From Megachile rotundata (Eukaryota > Arthropoda > Insecta > Hymenoptera > Megachilidae), in contig NW_027473318.1 in the NCBI RefSeq assembly GCF_050947335.1, forward strand, positions 4,154,001-4,218,000: DNA of 64,000 nt. The letters run 5' to 3'. Of this stretch, positions 1-13,980 are shown piece after piece. The position numbers were made by a program, and so were the translations under genes. Position 1 is the stretch's first letter, and each line of letters opens with the position of its first letter. The notes beneath the pieces were generated by a model. That model worked only from the letters and a program-made list of their open reading frames with translations. It was not told the DNA's origin and made no database searches.

Positions 1-450
1 ATCATACAATCACAGTCATACTACCCCAGTCATACTACCACAGTCATACAATCACAATCATACAATCACAATCATACAATCACAATCATACAGTCGCAAT
101 CATATAAATACAATCTCCCAAAAACAATCATACAATCACAATCATACAATCACAATAATACAGTCACAATCATACAATCGCAGTCATACAATCACAATCA
201 CACAATCGCAATCATACATTCACAACAATACAATCACAATCATACAATCACAATCATACAATCACGATCATACAATCGCAACCATACAATCACAACCATA
301 CAATCACAATAATACAATCACAAACATACAATCACAATCATACAATCACAATCATACTATCACAATCATACAATCGCAATCAAACGAAAACAATCATACA
401 ATCACAATCATACAATCACGATCATACAATCACAATCATACAATCACAAT
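1..450 (+). repeat. Higher-order block P, first copy
   Basis: Landmarks in order are a CTACCCCAGTCAT unit near 22-34, the pair ATAAATACAATCTC / CCAAAAACAATCAT near 104-131, a CATTCACAACAATAC unit near 217, units with CGCAACC near 287, and CAATCAAACGAAAAC near 379. The same order returns from 4337 and from 6855. Related, partly shortened versions lie near 20320-20640, 33640-33930 and 59905-60190. The window opens inside this block, so its true left edge is not visible. Confidence 0.85.
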
Positions 451-1700
451 AATATAGTCACAGTCATACAATCACCATCATACAATCACAATCCTGCAAT
501 CGCAATCATACAATCACAATCATTGAAGCACAATAATTCAATCACAATAATACAATCACAATAATACAATCACAATAATACAATCACAATCATACAATCG
601 CAGTCATACAATCACAATCATACAATCACAATCATACATTCACAACAATATAATCACAATCATGCAAACGCAATCATACTGTCGCAATCATTCAATCACT
701 ATCATATAATCACAGTCATATAATCACAATCATACAATCACAATCATACAATTACAATCATACAAGCATAATCCTGCAATCGCAATCATGCAATAACAAT
801 CATACTATCACAATCATACAATCACAATCATACAATCACAATCATATAAGCACAGTCATACGACCACAATCATACAATCACAATCATGCATTCACAACAA
901 TATAATCACAGTCATACGACCACAATCATACAATCACAATCATGCATTCACAACAATACAATCACAATCATACAATCGCAATCATACAATCACAATCATA
1001 CAATCACAATCATACAATCACAATCATACGATCACAATCATACAATCACAATCATACAATCGCAATCATGCAATCACAATCATACAATCACATTCATACA
1101 ATCACAATCATACAATCACAATCATACAATCACAATCATACTATCGCAATCATACTATCGCAATCATACAATCACAATCATACAATCACAATCATACAAT
1201 CGCAATCATACAATTACAATCTCCCAAATACAATCTCCCAAATACAATCATACAATCACAATCATACAATCATAATCGTACAATGACAATCATACAATGA
1301 CAATCATATAATCACAGTCACACAATCACAATAATACAGTCACCATCATACAATCACAATCATACAATCACAATCATACAATCACAATCATGCAATCACA
1401 ATCATACAATCACAGTCATACAATTACAATCATACAATCAAAATCATACAGTCGCAATATTACGATGACAATCATACGATCACAATCATACAATCACAAT
1501 CATACAATCGCAATCATACAATCACAATCATACAATCACAATCATACAACCACAATCATACAATCACAATCATACAATCACAATCATACTATCACAATCA
1601 TACAGTCACACTCATACAGTCACAATCATACAATCACACACATACAATCACAATCATACAATCACAATCATTCAATCACAATCATCCAATCGCAATAATA
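451..1700 (+). repeat. Higher-order block Q, first copy
   Basis: Landmarks in order are AATATAGTCACAGTC near 451, GCACAATAATTCAATC near 526, CATGCAAACGCAATCAT at 661, two ATGCATTCACAACAATA units at 886 and 942, a CTCCCAAATACAAT pair near 1220-1245, twin ACAATGACAATCAT units near 1281-1308, and GCAATATTACGATGAC near 1454. The block matches 7299-8440 at an offset of 6,854 bp, changing to 6,896 after a three-unit (42 bp) gain in the later copy near 7860-7920. Further copies lie at 14070-15110, 33980-35050 and 60240-61260. Open frames here read only the satellite peptide. Confidence 0.85.
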
Positions 1701-2248
1701 CAGTCACAATCATACAATCACAATCATACAATCACAATCATACTACCACAGTCATACAATTACAATCATACAATCACAATTATAATCACAATCATGTAAT
1801 CAGAATCATACAATCACAATCATACAATCATAATCATGCAATCACAACCATAGAATCACAATCATAAAATCGCAATCATACTGTCACAATCATACAATCA
1901 CAATCATACAAGCACAATCCTGCAATCGTAATCATGCAATAACAATCATACAATCACAATCATACAATCACAGTCATACGACCACAATCACACAATCACA
2001 ATCATACATTTGCAATCATACAATCACACTGATACAATCACAATCATACAATCACAATCATTCAATCACAATCATACAATCGCAATCATATAAATACAAT
2101 CTCCCAAAAACATTGATACAATCACAATCATACAATCACAATAATACAGTCACAATCATACAATCACAATCATACAATCACAGTCATACTACCACAGTCA
2201 TACAATTACAATCATACAATCACAATCTTACAATCACAAACATACAAT
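1701..2248 (+). repeat. Array segment with the 12-bp-unit landmark
   Basis: This stretch holds the composite landmark CTACCACAGTCAT, ACAATTACAATCAT, ACAATCACAATTAT, then a 12-bp unit AATCACAATCAT at 1784-1795, then GTAATCAGAATCAT at 1796-1809. It is followed by GCACAATCCTGCAATCG near 1912 and the pair ATAAATACAATCTC / CCAAAAACATTGAT near 2090-2117. The composite recurs about twenty times in the window and is one of the few places where the 14-bp phase changes. Confidence 0.85.
1784..1795 (+). repeat. 12-bp short unit (phase-shifting landmark)
   Basis: AATCACAATCAT lacks the two bases that would make it a full 14-mer, so the array phase shifts by -2. Equivalent 12-bp units after an ACAATCACAATTAT unit occur near 3442, 5964, 9786, 10554, 11559, 12228, 13234, 13863, 16490, 17244, 18252, 18866, 31759, 32705, 37333, 38114, 39398, 40688, 41580, 42738, 45008, 46558, 47788, 48470, 49610, 50470, 51280, 52573, 53800, 54648, 55930, 57038, 57970 and 58967. 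A variant form, ACAATCACAATT before a full unit, occurs near 23228, 24955, 26985, 27345 and 35690. Confidence 0.85.
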
Positions 2249-4780
2249 CACATTCATACAATCACAATCATACAATCACAATCATACAATCACAATCATA
2301 CAATCACAATCATACAATTACAATCGTACAAGCATAATCCTGCAATCACAATCATGCAACCACAATCATGCAATCACAATCATAGAAGCACAATAATTCC
2401 ATCACAATAATACAATCACAATCATACAATCACAATAATACAGTCACAGTCATACAATCACCATCATACAATCACAATCCTGCAATCGCAATCATGCAGT
2501 AACAATCATGCTATCGCAATCATACAATCACACTCATAAAATCAGAATCATACAATCACAATCATACAATCACAATCATACATTTGCAATCATACAATCA
2601 CAATCATAGAAGCGCAATAATACAATCACAATAATACAATCGCAATCATACAGTCGCTATCATGCAATCACTATCGTACAATCACAGTCATATAATCACA
2701 ATCATACAATCACAATCATACAATTACAATCATACAAGCATAATCCTGCAATCGCAATCATGCTATAACAAACATACAATCACAATCATACAATCACAAT
2801 CATACAATCACAATCATACAATCACAATCATACAATCACAATCATACAATCACAATCATTCAATCACAATCATACAATCACAAACATACAATCACAATCA
2901 TACAATCACAATCATACAATCACAATCATACAATCACAGTCATACAATCACAATCATACATTCACAATCATAGAATCACAATCATACAATCACGATCATA
3001 CAATCGCAGTTATACAATGACAACCATACAATCACAATAATACATTCACAACAACATAATCACAATCATTCAATCACAATCATACAATCGCAATCAAACA
3101 AAAACTATCATACAATCACAATCATACAATCACAATCATACAATCACAATCATACAATCACAAACATACAATCACAATCATACAATCACAATCATACAAT
3201 TACAATCATACAATCACAATCATACAATGGCATTCATACAATCACAATCATACAATCACAATCATACAATCACAATAATACAATAACAATCATACTATCA
3301 CAATCATACAATCACACTCATACGGTCACAATCATACAATCACAATCATACAATCACAGTCATACAATCACAATCATACAATCACAATCATACTACCACA
3401 GTCATACAATTACAATCATACAATCACAATTATAATCACAATCATGTAATCAGAATCATACAATCACAATCATACAATCATAATCATGCAATCACAACCA
3501 TAGAATCACAATCATAAAATCGCAATCATACTGTCACAATCATACAATCACACTCATACAATCATAATCATACAATCACAATCATACAATCACGATCATA
3601 CAATCGCAACCATACAATCACAACCATACAATCACAACCATACAATCACAATAATACAATCACAAACATACAATCACAATCATACAATCACAATCATACA
3701 AGCACAATCCTGCTATCGTAATCATGCAATAACAATCATACTATCACAATCATACAATCACACTCATACCATTACAATCATACAGTCACAATCATACAAT
3801 CGCAATCATATAAATACAATCTCCCAAAAACATTGATACAATCACAATCATACAATCACGATAATACAGTCACAATCATACAATCACAATCATGCAATCA
3901 CAATCATTCAATCACAATCATACAATCACAATCATACAATCATAATCATACAATCACAATCATACAATCACAATCATACAATCACAATCATACAATCACA
4001 ATCATACAATCACAATCATACAATCACAATCATACAATCACAATCATACAATCACAATCATACAATCACAATCATAGAATCACAGTCATACGACCACAAT
4101 CATACAATTACAATCATACAATCACAATCATTCAAAAACAATCACACCATCACGATCATACAATCGCAATCATACAATCACACTCATACAATCACAATCA
4201 TACAATCACAATCATTCATTCACAAACATACAATCGCAATCATATAAATACAATCTCCCAAAAACATTGATACAATCACAATCATACGATCACAATAATA
4301 CAGTCACAATAATACAGTCACAATCATACAATCACAATCATACAATCACAGTCATACTACCCCAGTCATACTACCACAGTCATACAATCACAATCATACA
4401 ATCACAATCATACAATCACAATCATACAGTCGCAATCATATAAATACAATCTCCCAAAAACAATCATGCAATCACAATCATACAATCACAATAATACAGT
4501 CACAATCATACAATCGCAGTCATACAATCACAATCACACAATCGCAATCATACATTCACAACAATACAATCACAATCATACAATCACAATCATACAATCA
4601 CGATCATACAATCGCAACCATACAATCACAACCATACAATCACAATAATACAATCACAAACATACAATCACAATCATACAATCACAATCATACTATCACA
4701 ATCATACAATCGCAATCAAACGAAAACAATCATACAATCACAATCATACAATCACGATCATACAATCACAATCATACAAT
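2249..4780 (+). repeat. 2,532-bp tandem unit, first copy
   Basis: The segment starts at CACATTCATAC (2249) and is followed directly by its second copy, which starts with the same bases at 4781. Landmarks in order are CAGTCGCTATCATG near 2651, GCTATAACAAACAT near 2761, AACAAAAACTATC near 3098, a single ACAATGGCATTCAT near 3224, GTAATCAG near 3454, GCTATCGTAATCATG near 3711, CATTGATACAATCACAATC near 3829, AAAAACAATCACACC near 4133 and the block P marker CTACCCC near 4358. The offset 2,532 equals 181 units of 14 minus 2, matching the one 12-bp unit inside. Confidence 0.88.
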
Positions 4781-7298
4781 CACATTCATACAATCACAAT
4801 CATACAATCACAATCATACAATCACAATCATACAATCACAATCATACAATTACAATCGTACAAGCATAATCCTGCAATCACAATCATGCAACCACAATCA
4901 TGCAATCACAATCATAGAAGCACAATAATTCCATCACAATAATACAATCACAATCATACAATCACAATAATACAGTCACAGTCATACAATCACCATCATA
5001 CAATCACAATCCTGCAATCGCAATCATGCAGTAACAATCATGCTATCGCAATCATACAATCACACTCATAAAATCAGAATCATACAATCACAATCATACA
5101 ATCACAATCATACATTTGCAATCATACAATCACAATCATAGAAGCGCAATAATACAATCACAATAATACAATCGCAATCATACAGTCGCTATCATGCAAT
5201 CACTATCGTACAATCACAGTCATATAATCACAATCATACAATCACAATCATACAATTACAATCATACAAGCATAATCCTGCAATCGCAATCATGCTATAA
5301 CAAACATACAATCACAATCATACAATCACAATCATACAATCACAATCATACAATCACAATCATACAATCACAATCATACAATCACAATCATTCAATCACA
5401 ATCATACAATCACAAACATACAATCACAATCATACAATCACAATCATACAATCACAATCATACAATCACAGTCATACAATCACAATCATACATTCACAAT
5501 CATAGAATCACAATCATACAATCACGATCATACAATCGCAGTTATACAATGACAACCATACAATCACAATAATACATTCACAACAACATAATCACAATCA
5601 TTCAATCACAATCATACAATCGCAATCAAACAAAAACTATCATACAATCACAATCATACAATCACAATCATACAATCACAATCATACAATCACAAACATA
5701 CAATCACAATCATACAATCACAATCATACAATTACAATCATACAATCACAATCATACAATGGCATTCATACAATCACAATCATACAATCACAATCATACA
5801 ATCACAATAATACAATAACAATCATACTATCACAATCATACAATCACACTCATACGGTCACAATCATACAATCACAATCATACAATCACAGTCATACAAT
5901 CACAATCATACAATCACAATCATACTACCACAGTCATACAATTACAATCATACAATCACAATTATAATCACAATCATGTAATCAGAATCATACAATCACA
6001 ATCATACAATCATAATCATGCAATCACAACCATAGAATCACAATCATAAAATCGCAATCATACTGTCACAATCATACAATCACACTCATACAATCATAAT
6101 CATACAATCACAATCATACAATCACGATCATACAATCGCAACCATACAATCACAACCATACAATCACAACCATACAATCACAATAATACAATCACAAACA
6201 TACAATCACAATCATACAATCACAATCATACAAGCACAATCCTGCTATCGTAATCATGCAATAACAATCATACTATCACAATCATACAATCACACTCATA
6301 CCATTACAATCATACAGTCACAATCATACAATCGCAATCATATAAATACAATCTCCCAAAAACATTGATACAATCACAATCATACAATCACGATAATACA
6401 GTCACAATCATACAATCACAATCATGCAATCACAATCATTCAATCACAATCATACAATCACAATCATACAATCATAATCATACAATCACAATCATACAAT
6501 CACAATCATACAATCACAATCATACAATCACAATCATACAATCACAATCATACAATCACAATCATACAATCACAATCATACAATCACAATCATAGAATCA
6601 CAGTCATACGACCACAATCATACAATTACAATCATACAATCACAATCATTCAAAAACAATCACACCATCACGATCATACAATCGCAATCATACAATCACA
6701 CTCATACAATCACAATCATACAATCACAATCATTCATTCACAAACATACAATCGCAATCATATAAATACAATCTCCCAAAAACATTGATACAATCACAAT
6801 CATACGATCACAATAATACAGTCACAATAATACAGTCACAATCATACAATCACAATCATACAATCACAGTCATACTACCCCAGTCATACTACCACAGTCA
6901 TACAATCACAATCATACAATCACAATCATACAATCACAATCATACAGTCGCAATCATATAAATACAATCTCCCAAAAACAATCATACAATCACAATCATA
7001 CAATCACAATAATACAGTCACAATCATACAATCGCAGTCATACAATCACAATCACACAATCGCAATCATACATTCACAACAATACAATCACAATCATACA
7101 ATCACAATCATACAATCACGATCATACAATCGCAACCATACAATCACAACCATACAATCACAATAATACAATCACAAACATACAATCACAATCATACAAT
7201 CACAATCATACTATCACAATCATACAATCGCAATCAAACGAAAACAATCATACAATCACAATCATACAATCACGATCATACAATCACAATCATACAAT
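4781..7298 (+). repeat. 2,518-bp tandem unit, second copy
   Basis: This is the direct second copy of 2249-4780, with the same landmarks in the same order (CAGTCGCTATC at 5183, GCTATAACAAACAT near 5293, CATTGATACAATCACAATC near 6361, CTACCCC near 6876). One 14-bp unit is missing in the run of consensus units between about 6470 and 6590, so the offset falls from 2,532 to 2,518. That loss also cuts the open frame from 145 codons (3833-4270) to 76 codons (6365-6595), showing that reading frame is not under constraint. Confidence 0.88.
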
Positions 7299-8483
7299 CA
7301 CAATAATATAGTCACAGTCATACAATCACCATCATACAATCACAATCCTGCAATCGCAATCATACAATCACAATCATTGAAGCACAATAATTCAATCACA
7401 ATAATACAATCACAATAATACAATCACAATAATACAATCACAATCATACAATCGCAGTCATACAATCACAATCATACAATCACAATCATACATTCACAAC
7501 AATATAATCACAATCATGCAAACGCAATCATACTGTCGCAATCATTCAATCACTATCATATAATCACAGTCATATAATCACAATCATACAATCACAATCA
7601 TACAATTACAATCATACAAGCATAATCCTGCAATCGCAATCATGCAATAACAATCATACTATCACAATCATACAATCACAATCATACAATCACAATCCTA
7701 TAAGCACAGTCATACGACCACAATCATACAATCACAATCATGCATTCACAACAATATAATCACAGTCATACGACCACAATCATACAATCACAATCATGCA
7801 TTCACAACAATACAATCACAATCATACAATCGCAATCATACAATCACAATCATACAATCACAATCATACAATCACAATCATACAATCACAATCATACAAT
7901 CACAATCATACAATCACAATCATACGATCACAATCATACAATCACAATCATACAATCGCAATCATGCAATCACAATCATACAATCACATTCATACAATCA
8001 CAATCATACAATCACAATCATACAATCACAATCATACTATCGCAATCATACTATCGCAATCATACAATCACAATCATACAATCACAATCATACAATCGCA
8101 ATCATACAATTACAATCTCTCAAATACAATCTCCCAAATACAATCATACAATCACAATCATACAATCATAATCGTACAATGACAATCATACAATGACAAT
8201 CATATAATCACAGTCACACAATCACAATAATACAGTCACCATCATACAATCACAATCATACAATCACAATCATACAATCACAATCATGCAATCACAATCA
8301 TACAATCACAGTCATACAATTACAATCATACAATCAAAATCATACAGTCGCAATATTACGATGACAATCATACGATCACAATCATACAATCACAATCATA
8401 CAATCGCAATCATACAATCACAATCATACAATCACAATCATACAACCACAATCATACAATCACAATCATACAATCACAATCAT
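7299..8483 (+). repeat. Higher-order block Q, second copy
   Basis: The block repeats 451-1560 with the landmarks CATGCAAACGCAATCAT at 7515, ATGCATTCACAACAATA at 7740 and 7796, the CTCCCAAATACAAT region near 8117-8145 (its first unit is changed to CTCTCAAATAC) and GCAATATTACGATGAC at 8351. It carries three extra units compared with the first copy. It leaves the first-copy order near 8470, where a 13-bp unit begins. Confidence 0.87.
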
Positions 8484-8496
8484 CAATTACAATCAT
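8484..8496 (+). repeat. 13-bp short unit
   Basis: CAATTACAATCAT is a 13-bp unit lacking its first A, and it shifts array phase by -1. The same unit, in the same surroundings before CATTCACAACAATATAATC, occurs at 15191-15203, 23817-23829, 25270-25282, 28103-28115, 35808-35820 and 62015-62027. One origin followed by spread through block duplication is the simplest reading. Confidence 0.88.
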
Positions 8497-10149
8497 ACAA
8501 TCACAATCATACATTCACAACAATATAATCACAATCATGCAAACGCAATCATACTGTCGCAATCATTCAATCACTATCATATAATCACAGTCATATAATC
8601 ACAATCATACAATCACAATCATACAATTACAATCATACAAGCATAATCCTGCAATCACAATCATGCAATAACAATCATACTATCACAATCATACAATCAC
8701 AGTCATACAATCACAATCATTCAATCACAATCATACAATCGCAATCATATAAATACAATCTCCCAAAAACAATCATACAATCACAATCATACAATCACAC
8801 TCATACAGTCACAATCATACAATCACACTCATACAATCATAATCATACAACCACAATCATACAATCACAATCATACAATCACAATCATACAATCACAATC
8901 ATACAAGCATAATCCTGCATTCGCAATCATGCAATAACAATCATACTATCGCAATCATACAATCGCAATCATACAATCACAATCATATAATCACAGCCAT
9001 ACGACCACAATCACACAATCACAATCATACATTCGCAATCATACAATCACAATCATACAATCACAGTCATACTACCACAGTCATACAATTACAATCGTAC
9101 AATCACAATCTTACAATCACAAACATACAATCACATTCATACAATCACAATCATACAATCACAATCATACAATCACAATCATACAATCACAATCATACAA
9201 TTACAATCGTACAAGCATAATCCTGCAATCACAATCATGCAACCACAATCACGCAATCACAATCATAGAAGCACAATAATTCCATCACAATAATACAATC
9301 ACAATCATACAATCAGAATAATACAGTCACAGTCATACAATTACCATCATACAATCACAATCCTGCAATCGCAATCATGCAATAACAATCATGCTATCGC
9401 AATCATACAATCACACTCATAAAATCAGAATCATACAATCACAATCATACAATCACAATCATACATTTGCAATCATACAATCACAATCATAGAAGCGCAA
9501 TAATACAATCACAATAATACAATCGCAATCATACAGTCGCAATCATGCAATCACTATCGTACAATCACAGTCATATAATCACAATCATACAATCACAATC
9601 ATACAATTACAATCATACAAGCATAATCCTGCAATAGCAATCATGCTGTAACAAACATACTATCACAATCATACAATCACAATCATACAATCACAATCAT
9701 TTAATCACAGTCATACGACCACAATCATTCAATCACAATCATACTACCACAGTCATACAATTACAATCATACAATCACAATTATAATCACAATCATGTAA
9801 TCAGAATCATACAATCACAATCATACAATCATAATCATGCAATCACAACCATAGAATCACAATCATAAAATCGCAATCATACTGTCACAAACATACAATC
9901 ACAATCATACAAGCACAATCCTGCAATCGTAATCATGCAATAACAATCATACTATCACAATCATACAATCGCAATCAAACGAAAACAATCATACAATCAC
10001 AATCATACAATCACGATCATACAATCGCAGTTATACAATCACAACCATACAATCACAGTAATACATTCACAACAATATAATCACAATCATTCAATCACAA
10101 TCATACAATCGCAATCATACAAAAACAATCATACAATCACAATCATACA
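8497..10149 (+). repeat. Higher-order segment after block Q, copy in repeat 2
   Basis: Landmarks in order are CATGCAAACGCAATCAT at 8536, CAGCCATACGACCAC at 8994, ACAATCTTACAATCACAAACAT near 9105, GAATAATACAGTCACAG near 9314, CAGTCGCAATCATGCAATC near 9534, ATCATTTAATCAC near 9697, GTAATCAG near 9798 and CAATCAAACGAAAAC at 9969. It recurs at 15204-16860 at an offset of 6,707 bp. The GAATAATACAGTC part also recurs near 29845, 43123, 49998 and 63714. Confidence 0.85.
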
Positions 10150-11825
10150 ATCACAATCATACAATCACAATCATACAATCACAATCATACAATCACAATC
10201 ATACAATCACAATCATACAATCACAAACATACAATCACAATCATACAATCACAATCATACAATTACAATCATACAATCACAATCATACAATGGCATTCAT
10301 ACAATCACAATCATACAATCACAATCATACAATGGCATTCATACAATAACAATCATACAATCACAATCATAAAATCGCAATCATACAATCGCACTTATAC
10401 AATCACAATCATACAATCACAATCATAGAATCACAATCATTCAATCACAATCATACAATCGCAATAATACAGTCACAATCATACAATCACAATCATACAA
10501 TCACAATCATACTACCACAGTCAAACAATTACAATCATACAATCACAATTATAGTCACAATCATGTAATCAGAATCATACAATCACAATCATACAATCAT
10601 AATCATGCAATCACAACCATAGAATCACAATCATAAAATCGCAATCATACTGTCACAATCATACAACCACAATCATAAAAGCACAATCCTGCAATCGTAA
10701 TCATGCAATAACAATCATACTATCACAAACATACAATCGCAATCAAACGAAAACAATCATACAATCACAATCATACAATCACGATCATACAATCACAATC
10801 ATACAATCACAATAATATAGTCACAGTCATACAATCACCACCATACAATCACAATCCTGCAATCGCAATCATACAATCACAATCATAGAAGCACAATAAT
10901 TCAATCACAATAATACAATCACAATAATACAATCACAATAATACAATCACAATCATACAATCGCAGTCATACAATCACAATCATACAATGACAATCATAC
11001 ATTCACAACAATACAATCACAATCATGCTATCGCAATCACACAGGCGCAATCATACAATCACTATCATACAATCAGAGTCATATAACCACAATCATACAA
11101 TCACAATCATACAATCACAATCATACAATCACAATCATACAATCACAGTCATACAATCACAATCATACAATCACAATAATACAATCACAAACATTCAAAA
11201 GCAGTCATGCAATCACAATCATACAATTACAATCATCCAGGCGCAATCATACAATCACAATCATACAGTCACAATCATACAATCACAATCATACAATCAC
11301 AACCATACAATCACAATCATACAGTCACGATCATACAATCGCAATCATATAAATACAATCTCCTAAAAACATTGATACAATCACAATCATACAATCACAA
11401 TCATACAATGGCATTCATACAATAACAATCATACAATCACAATCATTCAATCACAATCATACAATCGCAATAATACAGTCACAATCATACAATCACAATC
11501 ATACAATCACAATCATACTACCACAGTCATACAATTACAATCATACAATCACAATTATAATCACAATCATGTAATCAGAATCATACAATCACAATCATAC
11601 AATCATAATCATGCAATCACAACCATAGAATCACAATCATAAAATCGCAATCATACTGTCACAATCATACAATCACAATCATAAAAGCACAATCCTGCAA
11701 TCGTAATCATGCAATAACAATCATACTATCACAATCATACAATCGCAATCAAACGAAAACAATCATACAATCACAATCATACAATCACAATCATACAATC
11801 ACAATCATACAATCACAATCATACA
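10150..11825 (+). repeat. 1,676-bp nested tandem duplication, first copy
   Basis: Landmarks are paired ACAATGGCATTCAT units near 10286 and 10328, GCAATCATACAATCGCACTTAT near 10376, AGTCAAACAATTAC near 10519, CAATCAAACGAAAAC at 10743, ACAGGCGCAATC at 11041 and CTCCTAAAAACATTG near 11361. Every landmark returns 1,676 bp later. 1,676 is 120 units minus 4, fitting the two 12-bp units inside. Exact edges fall in consensus units and are uncertain by some tens of bases. Confidence 0.85.
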
Positions 11826-13501
11826 ATCACAAACATACAATCACAATCATACAATCACAATCATACAATCACAATCATACAATCACAATCATACAATCAC
11901 AAACATACAATCACAATCATACAATCACAATCATACAATTACAATCATACAATCACAATCATACAATGGCATTCATACAATCACAATCATACAATCACAA
12001 TCATACAATGGCATTCATACAATAACAATCATACAATCACAATCATAAAATCGCAATCATACAATCGCACTTATACAATCACAATCATACAATCACAATC
12101 ATAGAATCACAATCATTCAATCACAATCATACAATCGCAATAATACAGTCACAATCATACAATCACAATCATACAATCACAATCATACTACCACAGTCAA
12201 ACAATTACAATCATACAATCACAATTATAGTCACAATCATGTAATCAGAATCATACAATCACAATCATACAATCATAATCATGCAATCACAACCATAGAA
12301 TCACAATCATAAAATCGCAATCATACTGTCACAATCATACAACCACAATCATAAAAGCACAATCCTGCAATCGTAATCATGCAATAACAATCATACTATC
12401 ACAAACATACAATCGCAATCAAACGAAAACAATCATACAATCACAATCATACAATCACGATCATACAATCACAATCATACAATCACAATAATATAGTCAC
12501 AGTCATACAATCACCACCATACAATCACAATCCTGCAATCGCAATCATACAATCACAATCATAGAAGCACAATAATTCAATCACAATAATACAATCACAA
12601 TAATACAATCACAATAATACAATCACAATCATACAATCGCAGTCATACAATCACAATCATACAATGACAATCATACATTCACAACAATACAATCACAATC
12701 ATGCTATCGCAATCACACAGGCGCAATCATACAATCACTATCATACAATCAGAGTCATATAACCACAATCATACAATCACAATCATACAATCACAATCAT
12801 ACAATCACAATCATACAATCACAGTCATACAATCACAATCATACAATCACAATAATACAATCACAAACATTCAAAAGCAGTCATGCAATCACAATCATAC
12901 AATTACAATCATCCAGCCGCAATCATACAATCACAATCATACAGTCACAATCATACAATCACAATCATACAATCACAATCATACAATCACAATCATACAG
13001 TCACGATCATACAATCGCAATCATATAAATACAATCTCCTAAAAACATTGATACAATCACAATCATACAATCACAATCATACAATGGCATTCATACAATA
13101 ACAATCATACAATCACAATCATTCAATCACAATCATACAATCGCAATAATACAGTCACAATCATACAATCACAATCATACAATCACAATCATACTACCAC
13201 AGTCATACAATTACAATCATACAATCACAATTATAATCACAATCATGTAATCAGAATCATACAATCACAATCATACAATCATAATCATGCAATCACAACC
13301 ATAGAATCACAATCATAAAATCGCAATCATACTGTCACAATCATACAATCACAATCATAAAAGCACAATCCTGCAATCGTAATCATGCAATAACAATCAT
13401 ACTATCACAATCATACAATCGCAATCAAACGAAAACAATCATACAATCACAATCATACAATCACAATCATACAATCACAATCATACAATCACAATCATAC
13501 A
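11826..13501 (+). repeat. 1,676-bp nested tandem duplication, second copy
   Basis: The second copy of 10150-11825 has ACAGGCGCAATC at 12717 and CAATCAAACGAAAAC near 13423. Small differences from the first copy include CATCCAGCCGC near 12911 against CATCCAGGCGC near 11235, and consensus in place of the ACAACCATACAATC seen near 11299. The third version of the higher-order repeat (17044-18460) has only one copy, so this duplication is specific to repeat 2 or was lost in repeat 3. Confidence 0.85.
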
Positions 13502-13980
13502 ATCACAATCATACAATCACAAACATACAATCACAATCATACAATCACAATCATACAATTACAATCATACAATCACAATCATACAATGGCATTCATACAA
13601 TCACAATCATACAATCACAATCATACAATGGCATTCATACAATAGCAATCATACAATCACAATCATAAAATCGCAATCATACAATCGCACTTATACAATC
13701 ACAATCATACAACCACAATCATACAATCACAATCATTCAATCACAATCATCCAATCGCACTAATACAGTCACAATCATACAATCACAATCATACAATCAC
13801 AATCATACAATCACAATCATACTACCACAGTCATACAATTACAATCATACAATCACAATTATAATCACAATCATGTAATCAGAATCATACAATCACAATC
13901 ATACAATCATAATCATGCAATCACAACCATAGAATCACAATCATAAAATCGCAATCATACTGTCACAATCATACAATCAC
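13502..13980 (+). repeat. Tail of higher-order repeat 2
   Basis: This is array sequence with paired ACAATGGCATTCAT units near 13584 and 13626, ACAATAGCAATCAT near 13640, ACAACCACAATCAT near 13707, ATCCAATCGCACTAATAC near 13749 and the 12-bp-unit composite near 13822-13888. The same order recurs near 18520-18970. No gene-like sequence is present. Confidence 0.82.

Noticed and set aside
886..1286. Overlapping open frames in different + frames (886-1275 and 942-1286), suggesting overlapping genes
   Set aside because: The repeat reads the same in all three frames, so overlap is automatic. The ATG comes from the variant unit ATGCATTCACAACAATA, which occurs twice in succession.
3833..4270. Conserved 145-codon frame also at 33117-33554 and 59380-59817, which could hint at selection
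   Set aside because: The conservation is that of the whole duplicated block. The copy at 6365 lost one 14-bp unit and half its frame with no compensation.
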